A stretch of DNA of 64,000 bases from positions 2,248,501 to 2,312,500 of the forward strand of contig NZ_CP022584.1 of NCBI RefSeq assembly GCF_002240225.1, given 5' to 3'. How positions within the stretch are numbered: position 1 is the first letter of the stretch; each line of letters opens with the position of its first letter. This document shows positions 18,894 through 26,579 of this stretch, piece by piece. Origin of the DNA: Paenibacillus physcomitrellae (GTDB taxonomy: Bacteria; Bacillota; Bacilli; Paenibacillales; Paenibacillaceae). The notes below the pieces were generated by a model. The model did no database searches. It was not told the DNA's origin and saw only the letters and a list, made by a program, of their open reading frames with translations. The translations under genes and the position numbers were made by a program.

Positions 18894-19451
18894 TTATTCG
18901 TCTCCTTTCTCTTGCTTCCCGGTTTCATATTTAGCGAGCTTCTGACGAAGCTCTTCCAGTTCCTTCTGCATCGCTTTCTTCTCAATATCGCCCATCATGT
19001 AATCCAGATTGGATTCATCCTCCCGGCCATAGCCTTCGGGACCTCTGCGGGTATCATGCCCGAATTGCGAGGATCTTGGCGGAGGCGGCGCAAATGGTCC
19101 GCGCCGTCCAGAGAACCGCTCTTCGAAGTTCCGCTTGAACTCCTGATGCGAGAACCGGCGATCCGGTCCATATCCGCCTGGTCCAGGACCCGCTTCAGGA
19201 CCAGGACCGGGACCTGGGTTATAACCCGAATTCCAGCCACCGCCGTAGAAAGGATCATGCGGCTGATAAGGTTCCTTCGATACTACCAGTGATGCGATCA
19301 AATAGAGCAGAATAACGGCTCCGCTTGTAAAAGGAATCGCAATCACGAGAAGCAGACGCAGAATGCCCGCGCTGATGCCAAAGCTTTCCGCCAGCCCGCC
19401 GCACAATCCAGTAATCCAGCGGTCTTTGCGGGATCTATATACTCTGCTCAC
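18894..19451 (-). CDS. PspC-domain membrane protein with Pro/Gly-rich tail
   Basis: A 185-residue protein with an N-terminal PspC domain ([17 protein letters not shown], then a membrane segment near residues 30-58). A Pro/Gly-rich linker (about 65-95) follows, and then a charged region ending in a helical, coiled-coil-like tail. PspC proteins sense or transmit membrane stress to PspA partners. A GTG start at 19451 follows AAGGAG. It lies 4 bases after the first pspA and 2 bases before the second, a tight pspA-pspC-pspA unit. The tail resembles the end of PspA proteins and could contact either neighbour. Confidence 0.88.
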   Translation of the reverse strand: MSRVYRSRKDRWITGLCGGLAESFGISAGILRLLLVIAIPFTSGAVILLYLIASLVVSKEPYQPHDPFYGGGWNSGYNPGPGPGPEAGPGPGGYGPDRRFSHQEFKRNFEERFSGRRGPFAPPPPRSSQFGHDTRRGPEGYGREDESNLDYMMGDIEKKAMQKELEELRQKLAKYETGKQEKGDE

Positions 19452-19455
19452 GTGC

Positions 19456-20130
19456 TTACACTCCTTCCTGCTTGCTCAGTTTCTGCTTCAGCCGCTCCAG
19501 CTCGCGCTCCAGTGTAGACTGTAGGCCTGCTGTGCTGAAAAGGCCGCTCTCTCCGGAGGTTTCGCTTCTGCGAAGCTCGCGTAAGCTGCGCTGCTCCCAC
19601 TCCATGTCCGAAACCCGGTCCTCGAGCCGGCCGAACATTTTCGGCACGTCCCGGTCGCTTCCCATACGCTGGTTCATGCGCTGCTGCAGCCGCAGCGTCT
19701 CCATCCGCGCATAATAATATTGTCGTTTGCTGTACACTGTCTGATACTCGGTTTTTAATTCACCGAGCTGCAGCTCGAGCTCTTGTAAGGAATCAGAGCT
19801 TTGAAGATATAGTTCTTCGTATTGCTCCAGCTTTTCTTCATAGAGCATTTTCTCCTGCAAGGCCATTTTGGCCAGATGCTCTTCCCCGGCTTTCAGAGCC
19901 AGCAGAGCCTGCTCTTCCCTTTTGGAACGCATGGCCTTAGCCTGCTCAACCTGTCCTTTTAAATTCCGGGTATGTGTAGAACACTGCTGGTACAGCTTCT
20001 CTACTTCTGCAATCTCCTGCCGGGTTTCGTACAGAAACCGGTCAATCATCTGCACCGGATCCTGCGCTTGTTCCAGCCGTTCGTTTAATGTAGCCAATGT
20101 AATGTCTCTAACCCGTCGAAATACGCCCAT
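19456..20130 (-). CDS. pspA: PspA/IM30-family membrane-stress protein (copy 1)
   Basis: A 224-residue coiled-coil protein starting MGVFRRVRDITLATLNERLEQ, the amphipathic N-terminal helix typical of PspA membrane binding. Extended heptads cover about residues 30-145, and a short terminal helix ends in LKQKLSKQ. It is paralogous to the gene at 18175-18891 but diverged along most of its length. It is the second gene of the Lia/Psp operon, about 140 bases after the small membrane protein. Two copies around a PspC gene suggest mixed assemblies or specialised roles, which is inference. Confidence 0.92.
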   Translation of the reverse strand: MGVFRRVRDITLATLNERLEQAQDPVQMIDRFLYETRQEIAEVEKLYQQCSTHTRNLKGQVEQAKAMRSKREEQALLALKAGEEHLAKMALQEKMLYEEKLEQYEELYLQSSDSLQELELQLGELKTEYQTVYSKRQYYYARMETLRLQQRMNQRMGSDRDVPKMFGRLEDRVSDMEWEQRSLRELRRSETSGESGLFSTAGLQSTLERELERLKQKLSKQEGV

Positions 20131-20271
20131 GCTGAGCTGTCCCTCCTAACCCTTCCGGATTTTGTGCTTATAAAATCCATTCGGTTCATTTCGTTTTTAA
20201 TTTCGCGTCTGAATCATTTACTTGCTGAAATGAAGCTGTTTAGAAAACCTGGATCGCAAACCCGCTTGGCC

Positions 20272-20583
20272 TTAGCCATGCCTTCTGCCGTTTCGGAATA
20301 CGGAAATACCGTACAGCACTATCCCGATGCCAATGGCCGGCACGATCAGCCAGGCCAGCTTGGAAAGCAGAACCAACACACCGATGATCAGAACGATCCA
20401 GCCAAAAACGGCGTTGCCCCGGCGAATCCCGTAATAACCTAACGCAATCATGGCCGCTGCGATAATCAGTCCGAAGAAGAATCCAAATACATGACTGAGC
20501 AGCGGGATAAATTTGCCGGTAATGACCAGCACCCCAATTACAATAAGTATAAACGCAAGTCCTTTAGATCCGCTGTTTCTCAT
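20272..20583 (-). CDS. liaI: LiaI-like small membrane protein
   Basis: A protein of about 103 residues with three or four closely packed membrane segments and a positively charged C terminus. It resembles the LiaI / LiaF transmembrane-region type, for example the repeated GxxxFFGLIIAAAMIALGYYGI pattern. In B. subtilis LiaI anchors LiaH at the membrane. It is the first gene of the operon. I set the start at the ATG at 20583, 11 bases after GGGAGG; a GTG at 20592 is in frame but only 2 bases from the ribosome site. Confidence 0.75.
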   Translation of the reverse strand: MRNSGSKGLAFILIVIGVLVITGKFIPLLSHVFGFFFGLIIAAAMIALGYYGIRRGNAVFGWIVLIIGVLVLLSKLAWLIVPAIGIGIVLYGISVFRNGRRHG

Positions 20584-20678
20584 ATTGTTCACCGCCTCCC
20601 CTTAACCTTATGACTCTATTCTAAACCTCGGCGTCTTTTCCCAAAACAGACCGGGGGCGGTTTTTGAACCTAGACCAA

Positions 20679-20693
20679 AGTCGAGGATCGACT
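20679..20693. promoter_or_regulatory. Palindrome AGTCGA-N3-TCGACT, candidate LiaR operator
   Basis: A perfect 6-bp inverted repeat with a 3-base centre, about 95 bases upstream of the liaI start. It sits in the right place for an activator site ahead of a weak promoter (possible -10 TAGAAT on the minus strand at 20618-20623). LiaR/VraR operators are palindromic with GTC/GAC-type half-sites as I recall, so LiaR is the natural candidate; assignment is inference. Confidence 0.5.
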
Positions 20694-20720
20694 CAGACCG
20701 TAAGTTTAGCTGCAAAATGG

Positions 20721-20749
20721 TTTACAGGTTCAAACATAAAATTTATACT
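20721..20749 (+). promoter_or_regulatory. Sigma-A promoter of the orphan leader / permease
   Basis: TTTACA (20721-20726), 17 bases, TATACT (20744-20749): five of six matches in each box at ideal spacing. The -10 overlaps a 12-bp perfect palindrome ACTTATATAAGT (20747-20758) that could be an operator. Transcription would start near 20756 and run rightward into the leader. Confidence 0.65.
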
Positions 20750-20756
20750 TATATAA

Positions 20757-20890
20757 GTGTATGCGAACGTGTTTCCGGACAATGGAACTTACGGAAATAG
20801 AACTTACGGAACCAATGGAACTACGGACAATAGAATTATGCAGCTTTACTTGGAGGAGCCTGTCACTGACGGGCTCTTTTTATCTTTTTT
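20757..20890 (+). ncRNA. Leader RNA with direct repeats ending in an intrinsic terminator
   Basis: After the promoter come four imperfect units built on AATGGAACTTACGGA (20780-20795, 20796-20810, 20811-20827, 20828-20840). A strong hairpin GAGCCTGT/ACGGGCTC then precedes TTTTTATCTTTTTT. No plus-strand gene lies upstream, so this terminator belongs either to a small RNA of about 120 bases or to an attenuator controlling the permease at 20983. I could not match it to a known riboswitch class. Confidence 0.55.
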
Positions 20891-20982
20891 AAGGCTGTCA
20901 GCTCTCCATACCGGGTTTAATTCCGTCTTTCGCAGCTCATATTATGAATTATTAATTTATGAAGTTATTAAGGGAGGTTGTT

Positions 20983-22260
20983 ATGCACGCACAAGCTTGG
21001 TGGGCGATTGCCATCTTTCTAGTAACCTACGCCCTCATCATCAGTGAAAAGATTCACCGCACCATCATCGCCATGTTAGGCGGCATCCTGTTAATTGTAT
21101 TCGGCATCCTGAGCCAGGAATCAGCGCTGGAACACATTGATTTCAACACCCTGGGCCTGCTGCTCGGCATGATGGTTATTGTCAACACAACGGCCGAAAC
21201 GGGATTGTTTAAATTTATTGGTCTTTGGACGGCGAAAAAGGCCGGCGGGCATCCCATCCGTATCCTTTGGATGCTGGCGGTTATTACGGCCCTTGGCTCG
21301 GCCTTCCTGGATAACGTAACCACGATCATGCTCATGGTTCCGGTAACCTTCAGCATCACCCGGCAGCTCAAGGTTCCTGCTTTTCCCTTTATCTTCACCC
21401 AGGTTATGGCTTCCAATATCGGCGGAACCGCAACCCTGATCGGTGATCCGCCGAATATTATGATCGGCAGCGCCGTGAAAGAGATGACTTTTAATGCTTT
21501 CCTGCTGAATCTGGCCCCGGTCATCCTGATCATCCTGGCTGTCAGTATCCTGTTATTTATCCTGCTCTTCAGGAAACAGCTTAAGACTACAGAAGAGAAC
21601 CGGAAACAGCTGATGAATTATAATTTGAACGGCATCATCCACGACCGGAGTCTGCTGATCAAAAGCTTAAGCATTCTCGGTCTTGTGATTATCGGATTCT
21701 TCCTGCATCAAGCTTTGCATCTGGAATCCGCAACTGTAGCACTGGCAGGGGCTTTTCTGCTGCTGCTCCTTACCGGCGAACACATCATGGAACGTGCTTT
21801 CCGTTCTGTTGAATGGCCGACCCTGTTCTTCTTTATCGGATTATTTGTTCTGGTGGGAGGTCTCGTGGATACGGGGGTTATCTCCCGACTGGCAGACCGC
21901 GCCATTTCGCTTACAGGGGGAGACGCATTAGCGGGAAGTATGCTGATTCTGTGGCTCAGCGCCATCGCTTCGGCTTTTCTGGACAACATTCCGTTTGTTG
22001 CCACCATGATTCCTTTGATTCAGGATATGGCCCAACTTGGCGTTCACCCGATCGAACCTTTGTGGTGGAGCTTATCCCTGGGGGCGTGTCTTGGCGGGAA
22101 CGGAACTTTGATTGGTGCCAGCGCAAACCTGGTTGCAGCAGGGATGTCTGCCAAAGAAGATGAGCCGATCAGCTTCATGAAGTTCATTAAATACGGCTTT
22201 CCGTTAATGATCATTACCGTTCTGATGTCCACTGTCTACATTTATTTGAGATATTTCTGA
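20983..22260 (+). CDS. ArsB/NhaD-type (SLC13/CitM superfamily) membrane transporter
   Basis: A 425-residue transporter with about 11 membrane segments. The paired re-entrant motifs typical of the ArsB/NhaD/P-protein group are visible: ASNIGGTATLIGDPPNIMIG in the first half and LGACLGGNGTLIGASANLV in the second, each after an FLDN motif. Substrate could be Na+/H+, arsenite or an organic anion; the sequence does not decide. No arsR or arsC is nearby. ATG at 20983 follows AAGGGAGG at 5-bp spacing. A leader with an intrinsic terminator precedes it, so premature termination control is possible. A terminator follows at 22304. Confidence 0.88.
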   Translation: MHAQAWWAIAIFLVTYALIISEKIHRTIIAMLGGILLIVFGILSQESALEHIDFNTLGLLLGMMVIVNTTAETGLFKFIGLWTAKKAGGHPIRILWMLAVITALGSAFLDNVTTIMLMVPVTFSITRQLKVPAFPFIFTQVMASNIGGTATLIGDPPNIMIGSAVKEMTFNAFLLNLAPVILIILAVSILLFILLFRKQLKTTEENRKQLMNYNLNGIIHDRSLLIKSLSILGLVIIGFFLHQALHLESATVALAGAFLLLLLTGEHIMERAFRSVEWPTLFFFIGLFVLVGGLVDTGVISRLADRAISLTGGDALAGSMLILWLSAIASAFLDNIPFVATMIPLIQDMAQLGVHPIEPLWWSLSLGACLGGNGTLIGASANLVAAGMSAKEDEPISFMKFIKYGFPLMIITVLMSTVYIYLRYF

Positions 22261-22303
22261 GTTTTCCAGTTCAAAACCTGCGGATCACCCGCCTCTATAT
22301 ACA

Positions 22304-22362
22304 AACAAGCGTCTTTACTCCAGTTCTTGTAAGGGGGAACCGGGTATAGCCGCTTGTTTTTT
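22304..22362 (+). terminator. Intrinsic terminator after the ArsB/NhaD-type gene
   Basis: AACAAGCG (22304-22311) pairs with CGCTTGTT (22351-22358) across a long loop, followed by eight Ts. It ends the plus-strand permease transcript; on the opposite strand it may also help end the RpiR-family transcript. Confidence 0.65.
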
Positions 22363-22419
22363 TTGTTGGTTTGGTATTCCTATGTATGACCGTAAACCGG
22401 AGTTTTATTATCTTAAGGG

Positions 22420-23265
22420 TTATTTGTGGTTTTTCTTGACCACTTTACGCGTTAATTCAAGATACCGGACAGACTGCTCATAATTCCGGCTGGATACCGC
22501 CAGATAAAGAATATCAATAAGGTTAAGCTGGGTAATCCGGGAAGAAGTAGCTCCGCTGCGGATCTCCATTTCGGTTGAAGAGATATACAGTGGAATATCC
22601 GCCAGTTCGCTGACTGGGTTGTTTCCATAACGGGTAATCGAAATGACTGCTGCTCCCCGCTCTTTCGCATGTTTAAGACAATCCACAACCGTCTGGGTTT
22701 CGCCGGAATAAGAAATGCCGACCACCACATCCTCTTTAGTCAGCATGACGGAAGAAATCAGCTGCTGGTCGGGATCCATGAAGGCCATACTAAGTTTGTT
22801 AATGCGCATGAATTTCTGCTGGGCGTCCAGGGCAATGAGATTCGAGGCTCCTACACCATAGAAGAAGATTTGCTTGGCTTGTACCAACGTCTCCACTGCT
22901 TTTTCCACTAAAGCAGGCGTCAGAATTTTCATCGTATCTACAATAGACTGCATATTATTATTGGAAACGGTCTCCATCAGCTCGGCGATCGTGCTATCCG
23001 GTTTAATTTCCTGATAGCCGTTTGCGAAGCCCTGGGTTTGCAAGTCTCCGGCCACTTTGAGCTTCAGCTCCTGATACCCCTTAAATCCTGCAGATTTGCA
23101 CAGCCGGATCACGGCGGCTTGAGAACCGCCGCTTTCCTCGGCAAGCTGAGCGACGGACATATCAATAATCCGCTGGGGATCGTTTAAAATAAAATCGGCT
23201 ACTTTGCGCTCGGAAGACGTTAAGGTATTCACGAGCTCCCTAAGCCGCACTAATCCGCCATTCAT
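22420..23265 (-). CDS. murR: RpiR/MurR-family transcriptional regulator
   Basis: A 281-residue regulator with an N-terminal RpiR helix-turn-helix (VAQLAEESGGSQAAVIRLCKSAGF at about residues 39-62) and a C-terminal SIS sugar-phosphate-binding domain (YGVGASNLIALDAQ, ISYSGETQTV). RpiR proteins respond to phosphosugars. As last gene of the salvage operon beside murQ and murK, the expected effector is MurNAc 6-phosphate, as for MurR. Candidate operators lie in the divergent region at 28941-29119. The gene name is by context; other amino-sugar phosphates are possible. Confidence 0.85.
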   Translation of the reverse strand: MNGGLVRLRELVNTLTSSERKVADFILNDPQRIIDMSVAQLAEESGGSQAAVIRLCKSAGFKGYQELKLKVAGDLQTQGFANGYQEIKPDSTIAELMETVSNNNMQSIVDTMKILTPALVEKAVETLVQAKQIFFYGVGASNLIALDAQQKFMRINKLSMAFMDPDQQLISSVMLTKEDVVVGISYSGETQTVVDCLKHAKERGAAVISITRYGNNPVSELADIPLYISSTEMEIRSGATSSRITQLNLIDILYLAVSSRNYEQSVRYLELTRKVVKKNHK

Positions 23266-23325
23266 GGAGTTTTCCTCCCTCTCTCTTATCCTCGGTTCTC
23301 TATAAGCCTCTAAGATCCGTATCCT

Positions 23326-24150
23326 TTATTTTACAGCACCTGCTGTAAGCCCGTCCATAAATTGCCGGGAGGCCAAGGCGAAAATAATGATCATTGGCAG
23401 CGAAGATAAGGTCAGGCCTGCAAACAGCACGCTCCAGTCGGTCGTAAATTCACCAAACAGCTGCAGCATGCCCAAAGGTATAGTTTTCTTCGCTTCATCC
23501 TGAATAAAAATCATCGGGAAAAAGAAGTCGTTCCAAACACCAATAAAATTGATAATGACCACCGTTCCGATTGCCGGCTTCATCAGCGGCACGAGAATGC
23601 GAACCAGCAGACCGCCGCTGGAGCAGCCGTCCATACGTCCCGCTTCCTCCAGTTCCGAAGGCAGCGTTCGAAAAAATCCGCTGAGAATTAACACAGCCAT
23701 CGGCAGACCCGCCCCGACCTGAATCAGAATGATAGACCAATAGGAGTTAATCAGGCCTAGATCACGAACCAGCAGAAATAGTGGTACCAGACCCAATTTA
23801 ATCGGCAGCATCATTCCCAGCAGGAAGTAGAAAAACAACAGACCATTCCATTTAAAGCGGAACCGGGCGATATAAAAGGATACCATCACGCTGCACACGA
23901 CCAGTATAACCAACGTTGCCACACTTACGAATGCACTATTGAAAATATACTTGGAATAATTCAATTCTACAAATAATTTATCATAGGAAACCACCGAGAA
24001 TTTGCTGGGCCAGGCGAGCGGTTTGGTGAAAATCTCCACGTTAGGTTTAAAGGAAGAAATCAACATCAACAGCAGGGGAAATAAAGACACGATTGCATAA
24101 CCCACAGCCAGCACATATAAAACACTTCTTTTCATTACCCTTAGTCTCAT
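23326..24150 (-). CDS. CUT1 sugar ABC permease, MalG type (MurNAc salvage cluster)
   Basis: A 274-residue permease with about six membrane segments and the EAA loop (ELEEAGRMDGCSSGGLLVRI). ATG at 24150 follows AAAGGGGAGG; an in-frame ATG at 24135 is an alternative. It partners the MalF-type permease 16 bases upstream. Position between murR and the namZ/amiE-like pair suggests that it brings in MurNAc or small muropeptides. No ATPase is encoded nearby. Confidence 0.9.
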   Translation of the reverse strand: MRLRVMKRSVLYVLAVGYAIVSLFPLLLMLISSFKPNVEIFTKPLAWPSKFSVVSYDKLFVELNYSKYIFNSAFVSVATLVILVVCSVMVSFYIARFRFKWNGLLFFYFLLGMMLPIKLGLVPLFLLVRDLGLINSYWSIILIQVGAGLPMAVLILSGFFRTLPSELEEAGRMDGCSSGGLLVRILVPLMKPAIGTVVIINFIGVWNDFFFPMIFIQDEAKKTIPLGMLQLFGEFTTDWSVLFAGLTLSSLPMIIIFALASRQFMDGLTAGAVK

Positions 24151-24166
24151 GTGCCTCCCCTTTCTG

Positions 24167-25108
24167 TCAGGCCGTTTCTTTATGATTGACGTACTTCATA
24201 AAGACGGCGGAAATAATGGCGATAATCGCAAACAAAACAACGGCAAGCGCAGAACCGATGCCCAGTGAACCCGTGTCACCGGAATTACCGCCAAAAGCGG
24301 TGCGATAGAAGAAAACAGCAAGTAAGTCCGTCGAATAAAACGGCTCTCCCGTAGAGCCCTGCATCGCAAATACCAATTCAAAAGCTTCGAAAGACTGGAT
24401 GAAGGTCATCACGATCACAATCACCATAGGCTGGAACATCATGGGCAAAACGACCGAACGAATTAACCGGAAGCCCGTAGTACCGTCTAGACGTGCGGCC
24501 TCCATCACTTCTTCCGGAATGGACTGCAGACCCGCGAGTAAGATCAGCATATAGAAACCGATCGCAAACCAGGAGTTGATCAGGACTACTGCCGTCAGCG
24601 CCGTATCCGGGTCTCCCAACCATGCAGTAGTGAGCGATTCTAAACCGACTTTGCGCAGAACAGCATTTAAAATGCCCATGTTGGGATTCAGGATAAGCTT
24701 CCATAAGAAGCCGACGATAATAACGGACAGAAGACGAGGCAGAAAATAAGCCACTTTAAAGAAGGAGGCCCCTTTGATTTTCCGGAAAATGAGATAAGCC
24801 AGACCGAACGCAATGCCGTTCTGCACCACCATCTCAACGACAAAATAATAAAGGTTGTGCCTGAGCGCCCGCCAAAACATCGTATGATAAGGCTCCTGGG
24901 TGAACAGGCGAATAAAGTTGTCAAAGTTATTAAAGCGGCCCATAACCAGTCCCTTCCATTCGAACAGACTGTAGGTGAAAGCCGCAAGAATAGGGTAAAC
25001 GATAAACAGGGTATAAAAGAGAATTGCAGGTACCGGAAATAAATGAATCAAATGTTTTTTCCATGTGCCGTTTCTCGGAGGGGCGCCGGCTGTTGGCGTA
25101 TCTTCCAC
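24167..25108 (-). CDS. CUT1 sugar ABC permease, MalF type (MurNAc salvage cluster)
   Basis: A 313-residue permease with six membrane segments, a Pro/Gly-rich N-terminal tail, and an EAA loop (VMEAARLDGTTGFRLIR). A GTG start at 25108 follows GAGGTGA. It lies 141 bases downstream of the binding-protein gene, with a small hairpin between them, and 16 bases before its MalG partner. The pair forms the membrane channel of the cluster's importer. Confidence 0.9.
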   Translation of the reverse strand: MEDTPTAGAPPRNGTWKKHLIHLFPVPAILFYTLFIVYPILAAFTYSLFEWKGLVMGRFNNFDNFIRLFTQEPYHTMFWRALRHNLYYFVVEMVVQNGIAFGLAYLIFRKIKGASFFKVAYFLPRLLSVIIVGFLWKLILNPNMGILNAVLRKVGLESLTTAWLGDPDTALTAVVLINSWFAIGFYMLILLAGLQSIPEEVMEAARLDGTTGFRLIRSVVLPMMFQPMVIVIVMTFIQSFEAFELVFAMQGSTGEPFYSTDLLAVFFYRTAFGGNSGDTGSLGIGSALAVVLFAIIAIISAVFMKYVNHKETA

Positions 25109-25225
25109 AATTGTTCACCTCGCAGACCAAATAAGTTTCTCTTTATTGCCGAATGACCCGTTGATCATCCCGGCCGTATGTTCCTATAACCTCTAAACAT
25201 CCGGCCGTTATGATCAGTGATTAAG

Positions 25226-25243
25226 ACGTTTTGTCGAAAACGT
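25226..25243 (-). other. Hairpin directly after the binding-protein gene
   Basis: Perfect 7-bp stem ACGTTTT/AAAACGT with a 4-base loop, 6 bases past the stop of the gene at 25249. There is no strong T run. It may stabilise the binding-protein mRNA end or cause partial termination before the permease genes. Confidence 0.5.
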
Positions 25244-25248
25244 ATACT

Positions 25249-26547
25249 TTACTTAAACCAGGTATCTGCGCTCTTCTGGACATCGGCGGCCACTTGCTCC
25301 GGCGTCATAGCATCGAGGAACATGCCCTGCAAATCCGTTTCCAAGGTTGATTTGGTAGTCGGATTGCCGGAATTCAGATTGGTAACTGCGAAATAGGGCT
25401 GGCCGTATTTCGAAGCCAGATCCGAGATGGCGTTCACCAGTTCGTCGTCCGTTGATACACCTGGAATCGGCGAAGGCGATTTCGTGCTGCCGAGGATCAT
25501 ACTTCCGTATTCTTTAGTCGTCATAAATTCCAGGACTTTGCGGGCAGCTTCTTTGTTTTTGGAGTTTTTGTTTATGGCAAAGCTGCCGTCTACCCAAGTG
25601 CTGACAGACGGCTCATCGCCCTCCTTCACCGGCGGCACCGCGAATGCTCCAATCTTGATTTCAGGGTTCAAGGCCTGAATCGAAGCAATTTCGAAGTGTC
25701 CGTCGATGACCATGCCAGCCTGGCCTGTAGCAAAGATCGTCCGGATATCCTCCATGCTGAGACCTTCAAAGTTGGCCGGGAAATAAGGCTGCAGGCTCTT
25801 TAACGCCTCGATGGAACTGATGTATTCCGGGCTGTCCAGCTTGGCTTCGCCTTTCAGGAATTTATCAACAAAGTCATGCCCATAAAACTGCGGAGCAATA
25901 GCACCGTGCATCAGGGACAATACCCAGCCTTCTTTGGAACCGAAGGCAAGCGGCGTCACATTGTTCGATTTCAGCGTATCCGCTAATTTGATGAATTCGT
26001 CCCACGTTTTAGGCTCCTGCAGATTGTATTTCGCAAAAATATCTTTATTGTAGAGAACTTGAGTGGAGCTCAGCATGTAAGGCACACCATATTGCTTGCC
26101 GTCAGATCCTTGAGCGGCCTTCAGCTGCTCAGGTGTAAACACATCCAGGCCCTTCAAATCGTCAATGGGCTCAAGATAATCGGCATCAGCTATAGTGGTA
26201 CCTGCAGCATACGGGCGTAAATGGATGATATCGGCAGCCGTATCCGTACTCAGCGCCACATTAAGAGAAGTATTATATTCCGTAGCTTTTACCGGCTTGT
26301 AGTCAATCACGATTTCCGGCGCGGTCTTATTCAGTTCTGCCTGGAGCTGTTTATAAAATTCCTGCTCGCTGGCTTCCGCCCTCCAGGACGTAATACTGAC
26401 AGTGACTTTAGCATCCGATGAAGCAGCTCCTCCGGTATTGGATGATGCCGCAGAGCCATTACTCCCGTTGTTTCCTCCGCATGCCGACAAAGCGACAGCT
26501 GTAGCAAAGGTTAGCAGGACAGTTGACATGGACTTGATTCTTTTCAT
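25249..26547 (-). CDS. Sugar-binding lipoprotein, candidate MurNAc/muropeptide binder
   Basis: A 432-residue family 1 solute-binding lipoprotein; lipobox ALSAC with lipidated Cys at residue 23, then an Asn/Gly/Ser-rich linker. Typical features are VSITSWRAEASEQEFYKQLQ and GVPYMLSSTQVLYNKDIF. Start set at the ATG at 26547, preceded by GGAGG; the longer frame to 26583 has no ribosome site. It lies between the amiE-like gene and the permeases in the namZ operon, hence the proposed ligand. The ligand cannot be read from sequence. Confidence 0.88.
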   Translation of the reverse strand: MKRIKSMSTVLLTFATAVALSACGGNNGSNGSAASSNTGGAASSDAKVTVSITSWRAEASEQEFYKQLQAELNKTAPEIVIDYKPVKATEYNTSLNVALSTDTAADIIHLRPYAAGTTIADADYLEPIDDLKGLDVFTPEQLKAAQGSDGKQYGVPYMLSSTQVLYNKDIFAKYNLQEPKTWDEFIKLADTLKSNNVTPLAFGSKEGWVLSLMHGAIAPQFYGHDFVDKFLKGEAKLDSPEYISSIEALKSLQPYFPANFEGLSMEDIRTIFATGQAGMVIDGHFEIASIQALNPEIKIGAFAVPPVKEGDEPSVSTWVDGSFAINKNSKNKEAARKVLEFMTTKEYGSMILGSTKSPSPIPGVSTDDELVNAISDLASKYGQPYFAVTNLNSGNPTTKSTLETDLQGMFLDAMTPEQVAADVQKSADTWFK

Positions 26548-26579
26548 TCCTATTCCTCCATTCCATATTGGGTTTAGCC

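Noticed and set aside
20757..20890. Na+ or Mn2+ riboswitch upstream of the ArsB/NhaD-type gene
   Set aside because: The gene type made this attractive, but the leader is dominated by direct repeats and no aptamer core was recognised.
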